This document shows positions 53,380 through 63,739 of a stretch of DNA of 64,000 nucleotides, piece by piece. Source of the DNA: Nitrospira defluvii (lineage in GTDB: Bacteria; Nitrospirota; Nitrospiria; Nitrospirales; Nitrospiraceae); contig WYAX01000014.1 in NCBI GenBank assembly GCA_011525625.1, positions 186,001 to 250,000 on the forward strand, in the 5' to 3' direction. How positions within the stretch are numbered: position 1 is the stretch's first letter; each line of letters begins with the position of its first letter. A model generated the notes under the pieces. The model did no database searches, was not told the origin of the DNA, and saw only the letters and a list, made by a program, of their open reading frames with translations. The position numbers were made by a program, and so were the translations under genes.

Positions 53380-54834
53380 ATGAAGAACGCTGCACGCCCG
53401 TCCGACCGCACCATACCCCTGACAACCGCCACGCGCATGGAGCGCGACACGATGGGGGAGCTGCCGGTTCCATCCAATGCGTATTACGGCGTGCAAACGG
53501 CCCGCGCGATCGAAAACTTCCCGATCAGCTCGCTGCGTATTCCACGCTCCATGATCCGGGCCATGGGCCTGATCAAACGCGCCGCTGCGTCGGTGAACCA
53601 CTCGCTCAAACTGCTCGACAAGAAGCCGGCCGACGCGATCGTGCGTGCCGCCACCGAGGTCGTCGATGGACGACTCGATGCGGAGTTCCCGGTCGATATC
53701 TTCCAGACCGGTTCGGGCACGTCTACGAACATGAACACAAATGAAGTCATTTCCAACCGGGCGACCGAGCTGCTCGGCGGGGCCAGAGGCAGCAAGCTGG
53801 TCCACCCGAACGACCATGTGAACCTGGGGCAATCGAGCAACGACGTCATTCCCACGGCGATCCACATCGCCGCGTCCGAAACCATCCAGCGACAACTGAT
53901 CCCGGCCTTGACCGAACTCCATAAGGCGCTGAAAGGGAAGGCGCGCGAATTCGACAAGATCGTCAAAATCGGGCGAACCCATCTGCAGGATGCCACACCG
54001 GTTCGCCTGGGCCAGGAGTTCGGCGGATACGCCAGACAGATCGAACTGGGGATCGCCCGGATGAAACGGGCACAGGCTGCCCTAAGCGAAGTCGCACTCG
54101 GCGGGACCGCGGTCGGCACCGGCCTGAACTGTCATCCGAAATTCGCCGCCAAAGTCATGGCCATCATTTCCAAGGAAACCGGTTGCAGCTTCAAGGAAGC
54201 GGTCGACCATTTCGAGGGGCAATCGGCACAGGACTCCCTGGTGGAAGCGAGCGGGGAGTTACGCACCCTGGCCGTCAGCCTGATGAAGATCGCCAACGAC
54301 ATTCGCTGGCTGGGCTCTGGCCCCCGCTGCGGACTCGGTGAAATCAACCTGCCCGAGACGCAACCCGGATCGTCCATCATGCCGGGCAAGGTGAATCCGG
54401 TCATCGCGGAATCCGTCACCATGGTCTGTGCCCAGGTCATCGGCAACGACGTCACCATCACGGTCGGCGGCCAAGCCGCCAACTTCGAATTGATCGTCAT
54501 GTTGCCGGTCATGGCCTACAACCTCCTGCAGTCCATCGAGCTGCTCGCGACCGCCTCGACGAACTTCGCCGTGAAGTGCATCACGGGCATCAAGGCGAAC
54601 GAAGCACGCTGCAAAAGCCTGATCGAGGAAAGCCTGGCGATGTGCACGGCCCTTGCCCCGGTCATCGGGTACGAGGCAGCCGCCAAGCTGGCCAAGGATG
54701 CGTACAAGTCCGGAAAGACCGTGCGCGAAGTGGCCCGCGAGCAGAACGTGTTGCCGGAGAAACGACTCTCGCAACTCCTCGACCCCTGGCGGATGACCCA
54801 AGCCGGCGGGCCGGTCGGCAGCGCCGGCGGATAA
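53380..54834 (+). CDS. fumC: Class II fumarate hydratase
   Basis: A 484-residue enzyme of the fumarase/aspartase superfamily that interconverts fumarate and malate. FQTGSGTSTNMNTNEVI, HPNDHVNLGQSSND, GRTHLQDATPVRLGQEF and GSSIMPGKVNPV are present. The HLQDAT and FQTGSGT forms favour fumarase over aspartate ammonia-lyase, although STNMNTNE and PGKVNPV have aspartase-like touches, so a little doubt remains. AGGAG precedes ATG 53380. Part of the central-carbon gene set here. Confidence 0.88.
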   Translation: MKNAARPSDRTIPLTTATRMERDTMGELPVPSNAYYGVQTARAIENFPISSLRIPRSMIRAMGLIKRAAASVNHSLKLLDKKPADAIVRAATEVVDGRLDAEFPVDIFQTGSGTSTNMNTNEVISNRATELLGGARGSKLVHPNDHVNLGQSSNDVIPTAIHIAASETIQRQLIPALTELHKALKGKAREFDKIVKIGRTHLQDATPVRLGQEFGGYARQIELGIARMKRAQAALSEVALGGTAVGTGLNCHPKFAAKVMAIISKETGCSFKEAVDHFEGQSAQDSLVEASGELRTLAVSLMKIANDIRWLGSGPRCGLGEINLPETQPGSSIMPGKVNPVIAESVTMVCAQVIGNDVTITVGGQAANFELIVMLPVMAYNLLQSIELLATASTNFAVKCITGIKANEARCKSLIEESLAMCTALAPVIGYEAAAKLAKDAYKSGKTVREVAREQNVLPEKRLSQLLDPWRMTQAGGPVGSAGG

Positions 54835-54904
54835 CGGACCTGATGTGCCGTCATCATGGCAGCGACACGAGTGGGTGCCGGGCGCTCGGAAGCTGTCTCC
54901 GCTT

Positions 54905-54934
54905 TTGACAGCCCGACAACCCCTATGCTACCGT
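54905..54934 (+). promoter_or_regulatory. Possible sigma70 promoter of the flavoprotein gene
   Basis: TTGACA (54905-54910), an 18-base spacer and TACCGT (54929-54934), ~80 bases before ATG 55016. The -10 is weak, as in the promoter at 44199. Confidence 0.45.
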
Positions 54935-55015
54935 GCCCAAAATTTTGAGTTCTTTGGCCGTCGGATGATCGAAGGTCATCACGATTCATTCTAGATATAC
55001 ATTGAAGGGTAGATA

Positions 55016-56386
55016 ATGAGCGCAACCGGTTCCGAGACAAGCGGACATGTGGTAATCGTCGTCGGTGCAGGCCCCGCCGGAATGGCCCTGGCCAAAAACA
55101 TGGCGGATGCGGGCCATGAGGTCATCATCCTCAATCGCGACATCAAGTTTGGCGGGTTGGCCGAATATGGGATCTTCCCCAGTAAACTCAAACTTCGTGG
55201 CGGATTGAAGAAGCAATATTGGGACATGCTCGAACAACCCAACGTGCACTACTTCGGCAATGTCTCCGTCGGACAGGGGAAAGACCTCTCCGTGGAGGAC
55301 TTGCGGGCATTGGGCGCCAGCGCCATCGCCTTCTCAATCGGAGCGCAGGGCACGAAAGCCATCGGTGTCGAGGGCGATTCTGCCTCAGGTGTGTTCCACG
55401 CAAAAGACGTCGTCTACCACTTTAATCGCCTGCCTGGATTCGGCGACCGTCCGTTCGACATGGGCAAACACGTGGCGATCATCGGCGTCGGCGATGTGAT
55501 GGTCGATATCGCCCATTGGTTGATTCGCTACAAGAAAGTCGAACGCGTCACGGCGATCGCCCGCCGCGGCCCCGTTGAACGCAAGTACAATCCAAAAGAA
55601 ATCCGGGCCGTCTGCTCGAACATGGATCAGGAAGGCATCGCCAAGGAATTTGCACGTATCAAGGATCGACTCGCCGCCGTCGGTCAAAACGCCGACGAGG
55701 TTCTGGCGAGCCTGACGGCTGAGTTCACGAAATGTGAGCAGACCGACAGCCCCTCGAAAATGGGCTTCCGTTTTCTCGCTTCACCCAAGCGGGTGCTGGT
55801 CGACAGCAACAACCGCGTGCGGGCATTGGAGATGGAAGAAAACAAACTGGAGCCGAAAGGCGACGATACGGCGGCAGTCGGCCTCAAACAGTACTACGAA
55901 TTCCCCGTCGATAGCGTGGTTTTCGCCGTCGGGGATCGGGTCGATGACACGGTGGGACTGCCGTACAAGAACGGCGTCTATGTCACGAATCCTACCAAGA
56001 CCGGCAACGATCCGGACGATGCCCTGTTCCAAGCCTATGATGAGAAATCCGGTCAGGTCGTCGACGGCGTGTTTCTCGCCGGATGGGCGCGCAAAGCGAG
56101 TGAAGGACTCGTCGGGATCGCCAAGCGTGACGGAGACTGGTGCGCGGAAGTGATGGCGCGCTACTTGGGGAGCAAAGCCGGACAGCCATGCACTGGAGCA
56201 GGGGAAGTTCTGGCAAAGTTACAGGGCTTGCTGAGGGAACGGAAGAGCAAGCCGGTCGACCTCGACGGTCTGAAAGTCTTGGATGCCGTGGAGAAGGCCC
56301 ACGCCGGTTCACCGGATGCCATCGGAGAGTTCAAGTTCGCGTCGAACGCGGAAATGCTGGCCCACATCGAACGCGGGCGCGCCTAG
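55016..56386 (+). CDS. Ferredoxin-NADP reductase-like flavoprotein (adrenodoxin-reductase/GltD type)
   Basis: A 456-residue FAD- and NAD(P)-binding protein. VVIVVGAGPAGMALAKNM (~12-29) is the FAD site. LNRDIKFGGLAEYGIFPSKLKL matches the GltD/FprA segment. VAIIGVGDVMVDIAHWLI near 152 is the NADP site with a G-x-G-x-x-x-D form as in adrenodoxin reductase, and GVFLAGWARKASEGLVGIAKRDG gives the C-terminal FAD contact W-x-R-x-x-x-G-x-x-G. There are no N-terminal Fe-S cysteines, so it is not a full GltD. It may pass electrons between ferredoxin and NADPH for biosynthesis. Confidence 0.83.
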   Translation: MSATGSETSGHVVIVVGAGPAGMALAKNMADAGHEVIILNRDIKFGGLAEYGIFPSKLKLRGGLKKQYWDMLEQPNVHYFGNVSVGQGKDLSVEDLRALGASAIAFSIGAQGTKAIGVEGDSASGVFHAKDVVYHFNRLPGFGDRPFDMGKHVAIIGVGDVMVDIAHWLIRYKKVERVTAIARRGPVERKYNPKEIRAVCSNMDQEGIAKEFARIKDRLAAVGQNADEVLASLTAEFTKCEQTDSPSKMGFRFLASPKRVLVDSNNRVRALEMEENKLEPKGDDTAAVGLKQYYEFPVDSVVFAVGDRVDDTVGLPYKNGVYVTNPTKTGNDPDDALFQAYDEKSGQVVDGVFLAGWARKASEGLVGIAKRDGDWCAEVMARYLGSKAGQPCTGAGEVLAKLQGLLRERKSKPVDLDGLKVLDAVEKAHAGSPDAIGEFKFASNAEMLAHIERGRA

Positions 56387-56395
56387 CGCGCCCGC
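56373..56395. terminator. Hairpin between convergent genes
   Basis: GCGGGCGCG (56373-56381) pairs with CGCGCCCGC (56387-56395) around CCTAG, which includes the flavoprotein stop codon. No U-tract on either side, so it is only terminator-like. Confidence 0.45.
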
Positions 56396-56402
56396 CGGTT
56401 CT

Positions 56403-57263
56403 TCATCCGTCGCCCCACTTCAGCTTTTCCCGCAATACTTCGTAATAGCTGCTTTCCGGAAAGCGAATGAGCCTGGTCAAATGCTCAGCGGCGTGAATCT
56501 CGACCGTATCTCCCTGTGTTAATGCTACGCCCACCTGGCCGTCCAGCGTCGCCATCGCGCCGTCGTCCCTGCTGGTCAACATCACTTCGATCTGGGCAGT
56601 GACCGGCACGATCAAGGGACGATGCGTCAAGGTGTGGGGACACACCGGCGTCAGAATCAGGGACGGAACAGCCGGATTGATGATGGGTCCGCCCGCCGAG
56701 AGCGAATAGGCGGTCGAACCTGTCGGCGTGCTCACGATCAATCCGTCACCGCGCAAATTCGTGACGAATTGCCCTTGGATGGCAATCTTCAGTTCGATCA
56801 TCCTGGCCAGGGTGCCCTTGCTGACGACCACATCGTTCAGCATGACCCCGCGTGCCACCGTTTCTCCATGTCGATGGACATGTGTTTTCAGCATCAGCCG
56901 CTCATCGAGCACGAAATCGTTCGCAAAGACCCGCTCGAGCGACGGATACAAATTCTCCAAACGTACCTCGGTCAGGAATCCGAGTCCGCCCATATTCACC
57001 CCGAGAATCGGAATTCCACGCTCGCCGGCCAGCCGCGCCGCATTTAACATGGTCCCGTCTCCGCCTAGCACCAGCAGCACATCGGCCTTGCTGGCCAATT
57101 GGGTTTTTTGAAACCCGCCCGGCTCACCGAGCAGGGCGGTTGCGGTCGTATCCAACAACACGTCGATGTTCCGGGAACGCAGCCAGCTGACCACAGCCTG
57201 GACGGTCGACTTCACTTCCGGAAATTTTGGTTTCGTCAGGATGCCGATACTTTTACTTTTCAT
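56403..57263 (-). CDS. nadK: NAD kinase
   Basis: A 286-residue kinase that makes NADP from NAD. VLLVLGGDGTMLNAARL has the GGDG motif, GVNMGGLGFLTEV follows, and the NE/D segment plus STPTGSTAYSLSAGGPII are the substrate-binding signature. A good promoter (57313-57342) lies upstream. The first residues MKSKSIGILTKPKFPE fit the family start. Confidence 0.95.
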   Translation of the reverse strand: MKSKSIGILTKPKFPEVKSTVQAVVSWLRSRNIDVLLDTTATALLGEPGGFQKTQLASKADVLLVLGGDGTMLNAARLAGERGIPILGVNMGGLGFLTEVRLENLYPSLERVFANDFVLDERLMLKTHVHRHGETVARGVMLNDVVVSKGTLARMIELKIAIQGQFVTNLRGDGLIVSTPTGSTAYSLSAGGPIINPAVPSLILTPVCPHTLTHRPLIVPVTAQIEVMLTSRDDGAMATLDGQVGVALTQGDTVEIHAAEHLTRLIRFPESSYYEVLREKLKWGDG

Positions 57264-57312
57264 AGTCGAGACCGCAAGATGCTGAGGTGAGGAGCCGGTT
57301 GAAAGGTGCGGG

Positions 57313-57342
57313 ATTGTATCGAGATGATTCTTTGACTGTCAA
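57313..57342 (-). promoter_or_regulatory. nadK: Sigma70-like promoter of nadK
   Basis: On the minus strand TTGACA (57337-57342), an 18-base spacer and TACAAT (57313-57318), 50 bases before the start. Confidence 0.7.
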
Positions 57343-57443
57343 ACACGAGCGCCGTGATGTCGCCGGTTTCACGATCGCGTCCACGTGCACAGGTGCGTGC
57401 GATTCGACAGTCGTAGCGCGCCTTCCGCGATTCGCTCAATACC

Positions 57444-57472
57444 TTGACACCCCATATTGCGGTAGTTAGAAT
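57444..57472 (+). promoter_or_regulatory. clpC: Sigma70-like promoter of clpC
   Basis: TTGACA (57444-57449), a 17-base spacer and TAGAAT (57467-57472), ~90 bases before ATG 57563. Both boxes are close to consensus. Confidence 0.75.
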
Positions 57473-57562
57473 CACACCATGACGAGTGTATGAGTCGTCA
57501 ATCTGCATCACATCACTCAGCTAAGGCTTCTCATCAAGACCCCATCACCATAAGGAGGCGGG

Positions 57563-59992
57563 ATGTTCGAACGGTTCACGGACAAGGGTCGCAAGATCAT
57601 CATCCTGGCACGTGAAGAAGCCGAGCGCCATCAGAACGATTACCTGGGCACCGAGCACCTGGTGTTGGCCATCCTTCGCGAGACGGATGGGATTGCGCTG
57701 ATGATTCTCAAAAAAATGGGGCTCTCCACGGAACAGATCCGGCTCGAAATCGAGCGGAATCTGCCGGGCGGAGGGACAACCATGACCTTCGGCGAAATTC
57801 CATTCAGCCCGCGGGTCAAGAAAGTCATCGAGTACGGCGTGGAAGAAGCCCGGCTGCTCGGGCACAATCACATCGGCAGTGAGCATCTCCTGCTGGGCCT
57901 CCTGCGTGAGGAGGAAGGCATCGGCGGAAAAATCCTCAGAAGTCTGGGCGCCAATCTGTTGACCGCCCGGCAGTTGACGGTCACCTTCCTCCGAAAGTCC
58001 GCCCCGCGGGAACGGGACCGCAAGAGCAACACCCCGGCACTCGACGAATTCGGACGTGACCTGACTCAACTCGCCCAGGAGGGGCAGTTGGATCCCGTCA
58101 TTGGACGTGCGGATGAAATCGAGCGGGTGCTGCAGATCCTGAGCCGCCGCTCGAAAAACAATCCCGTGCTCATCGGAGAGTCCGGCGTCGGCAAAACCGC
58201 CATCGTCGAGGGCTTGGCACAACGGATCATCGCATCCGAAGTGCCGGACAATCTGCTGTCTCGCCGCGTCATCGCACTCGACCTCGGCTCGCTCGTGGCC
58301 GGCACCAAGTACCGCGGCCAGTTTGAAGAGCGCCTCAAAGTGGTGATGAAGGAGATCGTGCAGGCGGGCAACATCATTATTTTCATCGACGAGTTGCACA
58401 CGCTGGTCGGTGCCGGCGCCGCTGAAGGCTCAATCGACGCCTCCAACATGCTCAAGCCGGCTCTGTCGCGCGGCGAAATCCAGTGCATCGGGGCCACCAC
58501 GCTGGACGAATACCGCAAACACATTGAGAAGGACGGGGCACTCAAACGTCGTTTTCAACCGATCCATGTCCAGCCGCCGAGCACGGATGAGACCGTCCGC
58601 ATCATCCAGGGCCTGCGCGACCGTTACGAAGAACATCATGGTGTGGAGATTACCGAAGACGCCATCGTAGAAGCGGTCAAGTTGGCGGATCGATACATCA
58701 CCGACCGGTTCCTGCCGGATAAGGCCATCGATCTGATCGATGAAACAGGTTCCCGCGCCAAGCTGCAGACCTATGCGCTGCCGTCGGAACTCAAGGCGCT
58801 GGAGCAGGAACTGAAGAAAATCTCCCGGGAGAAGGAACTGGCCATCTCGATGCAAAACTTCGAGGAAGCCGTCCGGCACCGGGAAGAAGAAGAGCGCTTG
58901 AGAAAATTGCTGGACGAGTCCAAGCGCGAATGGAAAAAGAATCAGGAAAAACACAAGCCGACCATCGGCAAGGAAGAGGTCGCGTATGTCGTGTCAAAAA
59001 TGACCGGCATACCGCTCTTTAAGTTAGAAGAGGAAGAGTCCAACAAATTGCTCCGCATGGAGGAGTTCCTCCACAAACGGGTCATTGGACAGAACGAGGC
59101 CATTTCGGCAGTTGCACGCGCAATTCGTCGCTCAAGGGCCGGCCTCAAGGAAGCGAAAAAACCCATCGGGTCCTTTATTTTCCTCGGCCCGACCGGTGTC
59201 GGAAAAACGGAGTTGGCGCGCACTCTTGCTGAATTCCTGTTTAATAGTGAGGATGCGTTGATTCGCATCGACATGTCGGAATACCAAGAGAAGTTCACCA
59301 GTTCGCGTCTCTTCGGAGCGCCTCCCGGATACGTGGGTTATGAAGAAGGCGGACAACTGACCGAAAAGGTTCGCCGCCGCCCATACTCCGTGGTGCTGTT
59401 CGACGAAATCGAAAAAGCGCATCCAGACGTATTCAACGTCCTCCTCCAAGTACTCGATGACGGTGTCCTGACGGACAGCTTGGGAAGGAAAGTCGATTTC
59501 AAGAACACGGTCGTCATCATGACGTCCAACATCGGCACCAAGTTGATCCAGAAGGGTGTGTCGCTCGGATTCCAGAATGATGAAAAGAGCGGCCAAGAAG
59601 GACGCAGGAAAGATGAAGTGATGGGCGAACTGCGCCGATCCTTCAGCCCGGAATTCCTGAACCGGATCGACGAAATCGTCGTCTTCCACCCGCTGGAGAA
59701 AGATCACCTGATTCACATCCTGGACATTCTGCTGCGGGAGTTGAATCTCCGCCTCATCGACAAAAGCGTCAGCATCGAAGTGGACGACGAGGTCAAGCAG
59801 TGGCTTATCAAGGAAGGCTACGAGCCGCTGTATGGCGCGCGCCCGATGCGCCGCATTATCCAGCGAGCCATCGGCGATCCGTTGTCTGAAGAGCTCATCA
59901 AGGGCCGTTTCAAGGACAACCGAAAGATTAAGGTCGTCCTGCGAGACGGTGCACCGGCGTTTATCGAACAGGAGGCCATGGCGGGCGTCTAG
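57563..59992 (+). CDS. clpC: ATP-dependent Clp protease ATP-binding subunit ClpC
   Basis: An 809-residue Hsp100 unfoldase. Residues 1-~145 are two Clp N repeats ([31 protein letters not shown] and [10 protein letters not shown]). The first AAA domain has [13 protein letters not shown] and [15 protein letters not shown] short middle domain with an UVR-like stretch ([18 protein letters not shown], ~430) marks ClpC rather than ClpA or ClpB. The second AAA domain has [11 protein letters not shown] and [24 protein letters not shown] carries the L-G-F loop for docking to ClpP, so it should feed the protease. AAGGAGG precedes the start. Confidence 0.95.
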   Translation: MFERFTDKGRKIIILAREEAERHQNDYLGTEHLVLAILRETDGIALMILKKMGLSTEQIRLEIERNLPGGGTTMTFGEIPFSPRVKKVIEYGVEEARLLGHNHIGSEHLLLGLLREEEGIGGKILRSLGANLLTARQLTVTFLRKSAPRERDRKSNTPALDEFGRDLTQLAQEGQLDPVIGRADEIERVLQILSRRSKNNPVLIGESGVGKTAIVEGLAQRIIASEVPDNLLSRRVIALDLGSLVAGTKYRGQFEERLKVVMKEIVQAGNIIIFIDELHTLVGAGAAEGSIDASNMLKPALSRGEIQCIGATTLDEYRKHIEKDGALKRRFQPIHVQPPSTDETVRIIQGLRDRYEEHHGVEITEDAIVEAVKLADRYITDRFLPDKAIDLIDETGSRAKLQTYALPSELKALEQELKKISREKELAISMQNFEEAVRHREEEERLRKLLDESKREWKKNQEKHKPTIGKEEVAYVVSKMTGIPLFKLEEEESNKLLRMEEFLHKRVIGQNEAISAVARAIRRSRAGLKEAKKPIGSFIFLGPTGVGKTELARTLAEFLFNSEDALIRIDMSEYQEKFTSSRLFGAPPGYVGYEEGGQLTEKVRRRPYSVVLFDEIEKAHPDVFNVLLQVLDDGVLTDSLGRKVDFKNTVVIMTSNIGTKLIQKGVSLGFQNDEKSGQEGRRKDEVMGELRRSFSPEFLNRIDEIVVFHPLEKDHLIHILDILLRELNLRLIDKSVSIEVDDEVKQWLIKEGYEPLYGARPMRRIIQRAIGDPLSEELIKGRFKDNRKIKVVLRDGAPAFIEQEAMAGV

Positions 59993-60052
59993 CTCGAAGG
60001 CCATCCGTGAGGATAGGATCGACGCGTACTTGAGATCCTGTAGTACTACCGG

Positions 60053-60095
60053 CAACCCCCGCGGTCCTCAGTCGGACCCGGGGGTTGTCGTTTTT
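60053..60095 (+). terminator. Intrinsic terminator after clpC
   Basis: CAACCCCCG (60053-60061) pairs with CGGGGGTTG (60079-60087) and GGTCC with GGACC inside, one bulged C, a 6-base loop, then TCGTTTTTT. Confidence 0.9.
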
Positions 60096-60241
60096 TCGAA
60101 GTGCAAACCATCGTTCATGAGATTTCGGCTCATCCCGTCTCAGCTTCTACCCATGGGAAGTGGAGCTCCGACGCTGCTCTTGCGCATCCTGCGTAACGTC
60201 ATGTCCGCGACCGCACGAACTGTATGGCACCTGTCTGCAGC

Positions 60242-61336
60242 ATGACCACCCTCGACGCAAACACCGTCCTCGGTCCAATCCTGGGAATTGAAACATCCTG
60301 CGATGAAACGGCTGCGGCCGTGCTCGATGGCACCGGACAGGTCCTGTCCAATGTCATTTCCTCCCAACAGGCGGTCCATGAGCGATTCGGCGGGGTTGTG
60401 CCGGAATTGGCGTCGCGCGCGCATATTCAAAATGTGGATCATGTGACTCGATGTGCCCTGGACAATGCAAGACTCGGGTGGCAAGACCTCACCGCCGTTG
60501 CCGTGACGCAAGGGCCCGGGCTGGCCGGCGCCCTCTTGGTCGGGCTGAGTTACGCGAAGTCCATTGCCTATGCGCTGGGCATTCCCTTGGTCGGCGTCAG
60601 TCACCTTGAAGGCCATATCGCTTCTGCCTGGATCGATCGCCCGGCGTTTCCACGAACCTGCGTGGTGTTGATCGCATCAGGGGGCCACACTCATCTGTTT
60701 CATGCGGACGAGTCGGGTGGTTTCCGGCTCATGGGACGTACGATCGACGATGCGGCCGGAGAGGCCTTCGACAAAGGTGCACAGATGCTGGGCCTGGGCT
60801 ACCCCGGTGGGCCGCTCATCGATGCTGCCGCCCGCAAGGGGCGCCCGACGGCAGTGCGGTTCCCTCGCTCTCGTGTGAGAACCGGAGCGTTAGATTTCAG
60901 TTTCAGCGGGTTGAAAACCGCCCTGCTCTATCACCTTCAAAACCTGACCCCACACGCGATCGTCGAACAGCAGGCCGACTTGGCAGCCGGGTATCAAGAG
61001 GCCATCGTGGACGTCCTCGTGCGACAGGCGTTCGCAGCGGTCGAGCGAGCAGGGGTGTCCGCGCTCGCGGTCGTCGGTGGGGTGTCGGCGAATTCCCGGC
61101 TGCGAGCGAAATTGGCTGAGCGGGCCGCCAAAGAGGGGATAGAGTTGGGACTCCCGGCTCTCTCGTATTGCACCGACAATGCCGCGATGATCGCCGCCGC
61201 AGGGCAGCGGGCTCTGCTCCTCGGCCAGGTTACGGCGTTGGACGGCGAGGCCTTGCCGAATTGTGCGTTGCCTTCCGCCGCCCCTGGCGAAGCCACTCGC
61301 CGGAGGCGACAACCCTCGAGTGCTCTGGGAGTCTGA
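60242..61336 (+). CDS. tsaD: tRNA threonylcarbamoyladenosine transferase TsaD
   Basis: A ~364-residue Kae1/TsaD protein that transfers threonylcarbamoyl to A37 of ANN-decoding tRNAs. ILGIETSCDETAAAVLDG is the ATP-fold start, GVSHLEGHIAS carries the metal-binding H-x-E-G-H, and VVLIASGGHTHLF, LGLGYPGGPLIDAAA, and VGGVSANSRLR follow in order. ATG 60242 or ATG 60224 may be the start; no clear ribosome site separates them. The C-terminus is slightly extended and basic. Its stop overlaps the likely CTG start of hflX. Confidence 0.95.
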   Translation: MTTLDANTVLGPILGIETSCDETAAAVLDGTGQVLSNVISSQQAVHERFGGVVPELASRAHIQNVDHVTRCALDNARLGWQDLTAVAVTQGPGLAGALLVGLSYAKSIAYALGIPLVGVSHLEGHIASAWIDRPAFPRTCVVLIASGGHTHLFHADESGGFRLMGRTIDDAAGEAFDKGAQMLGLGYPGGPLIDAAARKGRPTAVRFPRSRVRTGALDFSFSGLKTALLYHLQNLTPHAIVEQQADLAAGYQEAIVDVLVRQAFAAVERAGVSALAVVGGVSANSRLRAKLAERAAKEGIELGLPALSYCTDNAAMIAAAGQRALLLGQVTALDGEALPNCALPSAAPGEATRRRRQPSSALGV

Positions 61337-63033
61337 CCATCGCGACCATTCACGGACAAATCAGCGGTCTGAAAGCGAGTCACCTTGCGGCGTTGGAGCG
61401 GTTGTACCGTCGGCGCATTCCGGCTTCCGTCGTGATCACGGCCGAACTGGCGCGCACGGCGAGCCAGCTCTCACGCGACATGCGCCGTCCCATCGGACTG
61501 CTTATCACGCGCCGGGGAATCATCGAACAGGTATTGGTCGGGCCGGGGTGCGCCCCCACCATCGAATCGATGGCGAAATTCAGAGTCGGCGCACACTCCC
61601 TGCGAGGACTCCGACTCATCCGGACACATCTGCACGAAGAGCCGCTCAGCCAGGAAGACATCACCCACCTCGCAATGCTGCGTCTGGATTTGATCGGCGT
61701 GCTCGGTGTCACCCAGGAAGGGGAACCCAGCCTCTTGCATCTGGCCCATCTGCTGCCGCCCAACCCCGAGGGCGAGGTCTGCCGTCTCCTTAAACCGGTC
61801 CCATTCCACGAACTCGACCTCCAATTGGATACGTTTCTGCATGCCCTCGAAAGCGACCTTCAGCGTTCAGCGACTCACCATACGGTATCCGCCGGCACGG
61901 AATCCGCAATTCTGGTGAGCGCATCGCCCCGAAGTCGCGCCGAGCAGGAAGAGCACCTGGAAGAGCTGAGTGAGCTGGCCGAATCGGCCGGCGTTCGCGT
62001 GCTCGACCGTGTCGTCCAGCGCACCCAGGAGGGCTACGAACGGTACGTGCTCGGCAAAGGGAAATTGAAAGAGATGGTGATGCGCGCGCTCCAAAAGGGC
62101 GCCGACCTGATCATTTTCGACCAGGATCTTGCTCCCGCACAGGCAAGAGCGATCTCCGAGGTGACGGACATCAAAGTCATCGATCGGACCCAGCTCATTC
62201 TGGATATTTTCGCCCGCCGCGCTCACACGCGGGAAGGGAAGGTACAGGTCGAGTTGGCCCAGCTGCGTTACCTGCTCCCGAGGCTCCTTGGACATGGTAC
62301 CTCACTGTCACGTCTTGGAGGAGGCATCGGATCGAGAGGCCCGGGCGAAACCAAACTGGAGACCGATCGCCGCCGCATCCGCGATCGCATCGCGCACCTG
62401 GAGCGAGACCTTGCGGATGTCGCCCGCCATCAGGATCAGCGCCGAGCGAGGCGTATCCGGCAGGGGCTCCCCATTCTTTCCATCGTCGGATATACGAACG
62501 CCGGAAAATCGACGTTGCTTAACGCCCTGACCCAGAGCGAGATCCCCGCACAGGATCGGCTCTTTGAAACGCTCGACACCACCAGCCGCCGCCTACGCTT
62601 CCCGCACGACCGGGAAGTCATCGTCACCGATACCGTGGGATTTATCCGGGACCTCCCCAAAGACTTGGTCGGCGCCTTTCGTACGACCCTGGAAGAACTC
62701 CGTGATGCCGATCTGTTGCTCCACGTGGTAGATGCCTCTGCAATCAACATCGATCAGCAGATCCACGCGGTCGACAGCATCCTTCAGTCGCTGAACATGG
62801 AGACCATTCCACGCGTCACGGTCCTCAACAAATGCGACCGGCTTGCCGCACAGGAAGTCACCTCGCTGAGCGCACGTTATCATGCCATCGGCATTTCGGC
62901 CTTGAACCGGGACAGTCTGCGTCCGTTGATCGCGCATCTTGAGACACTCCTGCCTGTGGTGCCATTCCTCTCACCGCTTGCGGAGCATCCGGACCAACCG
63001 CCACAGGACCTCGCACTTGCATCTCAATCCTAA
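61333..63033 (+). CDS. hflX: GTPase HflX
   Basis: A ~566-residue ribosome-associated GTPase. The N-terminal part (~1-180) is an extended form; the HflX domain follows (VVQRTQEGYERYVLGKGKLKE, FDQDLAPAQARAISE, LLGHGTSLSRLGGGIG, RGPGETKLETDRR). The G motifs are GYTNAGKSTLLNAL (G1), DTVGFI (G3) and NKCD (G4). Homology begins at the CTG 61333 (CTG ACC ATC...), and no ATG, GTG or TTG lies at the right place. ATG 61168 or TTG near 61261 would put ~24-55 foreign residues, encoded within tsaD, in front. I therefore prefer a CTG start that overlaps the tsaD TGA. Confidence 0.9.
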   Translation: MTIATIHGQISGLKASHLAALERLYRRRIPASVVITAELARTASQLSRDMRRPIGLLITRRGIIEQVLVGPGCAPTIESMAKFRVGAHSLRGLRLIRTHLHEEPLSQEDITHLAMLRLDLIGVLGVTQEGEPSLLHLAHLLPPNPEGEVCRLLKPVPFHELDLQLDTFLHALESDLQRSATHHTVSAGTESAILVSASPRSRAEQEEHLEELSELAESAGVRVLDRVVQRTQEGYERYVLGKGKLKEMVMRALQKGADLIIFDQDLAPAQARAISEVTDIKVIDRTQLILDIFARRAHTREGKVQVELAQLRYLLPRLLGHGTSLSRLGGGIGSRGPGETKLETDRRRIRDRIAHLERDLADVARHQDQRRARRIRQGLPILSIVGYTNAGKSTLLNALTQSEIPAQDRLFETLDTTSRRLRFPHDREVIVTDTVGFIRDLPKDLVGAFRTTLEELRDADLLLHVVDASAINIDQQIHAVDSILQSLNMETIPRVTVLNKCDRLAAQEVTSLSARYHAIGISALNRDSLRPLIAHLETLLPVVPFLSPLAEHPDQPPQDLALASQS

Positions 63034-63067
63034 GCACTGCACAATTGGCGCCCACCAGCAACGCACC

Positions 63068-63739
63068 ATGAAATCCGTCGTGACACCGACATCTTCCGCC
63101 TCCGCGGAACGCCGCCGCCTCCAGCGCATACTCACCACGTTACGAGACACCGCACCGGCCATGAAGGTGGAATTGGACCACCGCACCCCCTGGGAACTGC
63201 TGGTGGCCACCATCCTGTCGGCGCAATGCACCGACCAGCGTGTCAACCAGGTCACGCCGAATCTGTTCCGCCGGTATCGCCACCCGCGCGAGTATGCGGA
63301 GGCCGACCCGGCAGAACTGGAAGCCCTGATCCGCCCGACCGGATTCTTCAAAACAAAAGCCAAGAATCTGATGCAGTGCGCCAAGGTCGTCACCGAGCGA
63401 TTTGACGGTGAGGTGCCGGATACGATGGACGCCCTCACGACCCTGCCGGGAGTCGGACGCAAAACGGCGAATGTGCTCCTCGGCAATGTGTTCGACAAGC
63501 CGGCTGTGGTGGTCGATACCCATGTCAAACGCGTCTCCGGACGCCTGCACCTGACTCGCCATACGGATCCGGACAAAGTTGAAGCCGACCTACAAATGTT
63601 ACTGCCTGCACGCCAGTGGACGGAAGGATCACAACGGCTCCTTCTGCACGGCCGATACGTGTGCCTCGCGCGCGCACCGAAATGCCGAGACTGTGCGATC
63701 GCTTCAGAGTGCCGTTGGGAGGGGAAAACCGTACGATGA
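63068..63739 (+). CDS. nth: Endonuclease III
   Basis: A 223-residue base-excision glycosylase/AP lyase. TILSAQCTDQRVNQVTPNLF, the helix-hairpin-helix LPGVGRKTANVLL with catalytic Lys, VVVDTHVKRVSGRL with catalytic Asp, and the iron-sulfur motif C-x6-C-x2-C-x5-C (CLARAPKCRDCAIASEC) are all there. ATG 63068 is the family start; the open frame upstream is the end of hflX in another phase. Its stop overlaps the next start as ATGA. Confidence 0.95.
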   Translation: MKSVVTPTSSASAERRRLQRILTTLRDTAPAMKVELDHRTPWELLVATILSAQCTDQRVNQVTPNLFRRYRHPREYAEADPAELEALIRPTGFFKTKAKNLMQCAKVVTERFDGEVPDTMDALTTLPGVGRKTANVLLGNVFDKPAVVVDTHVKRVSGRLHLTRHTDPDKVEADLQMLLPARQWTEGSQRLLLHGRYVCLARAPKCRDCAIASECRWEGKTVR

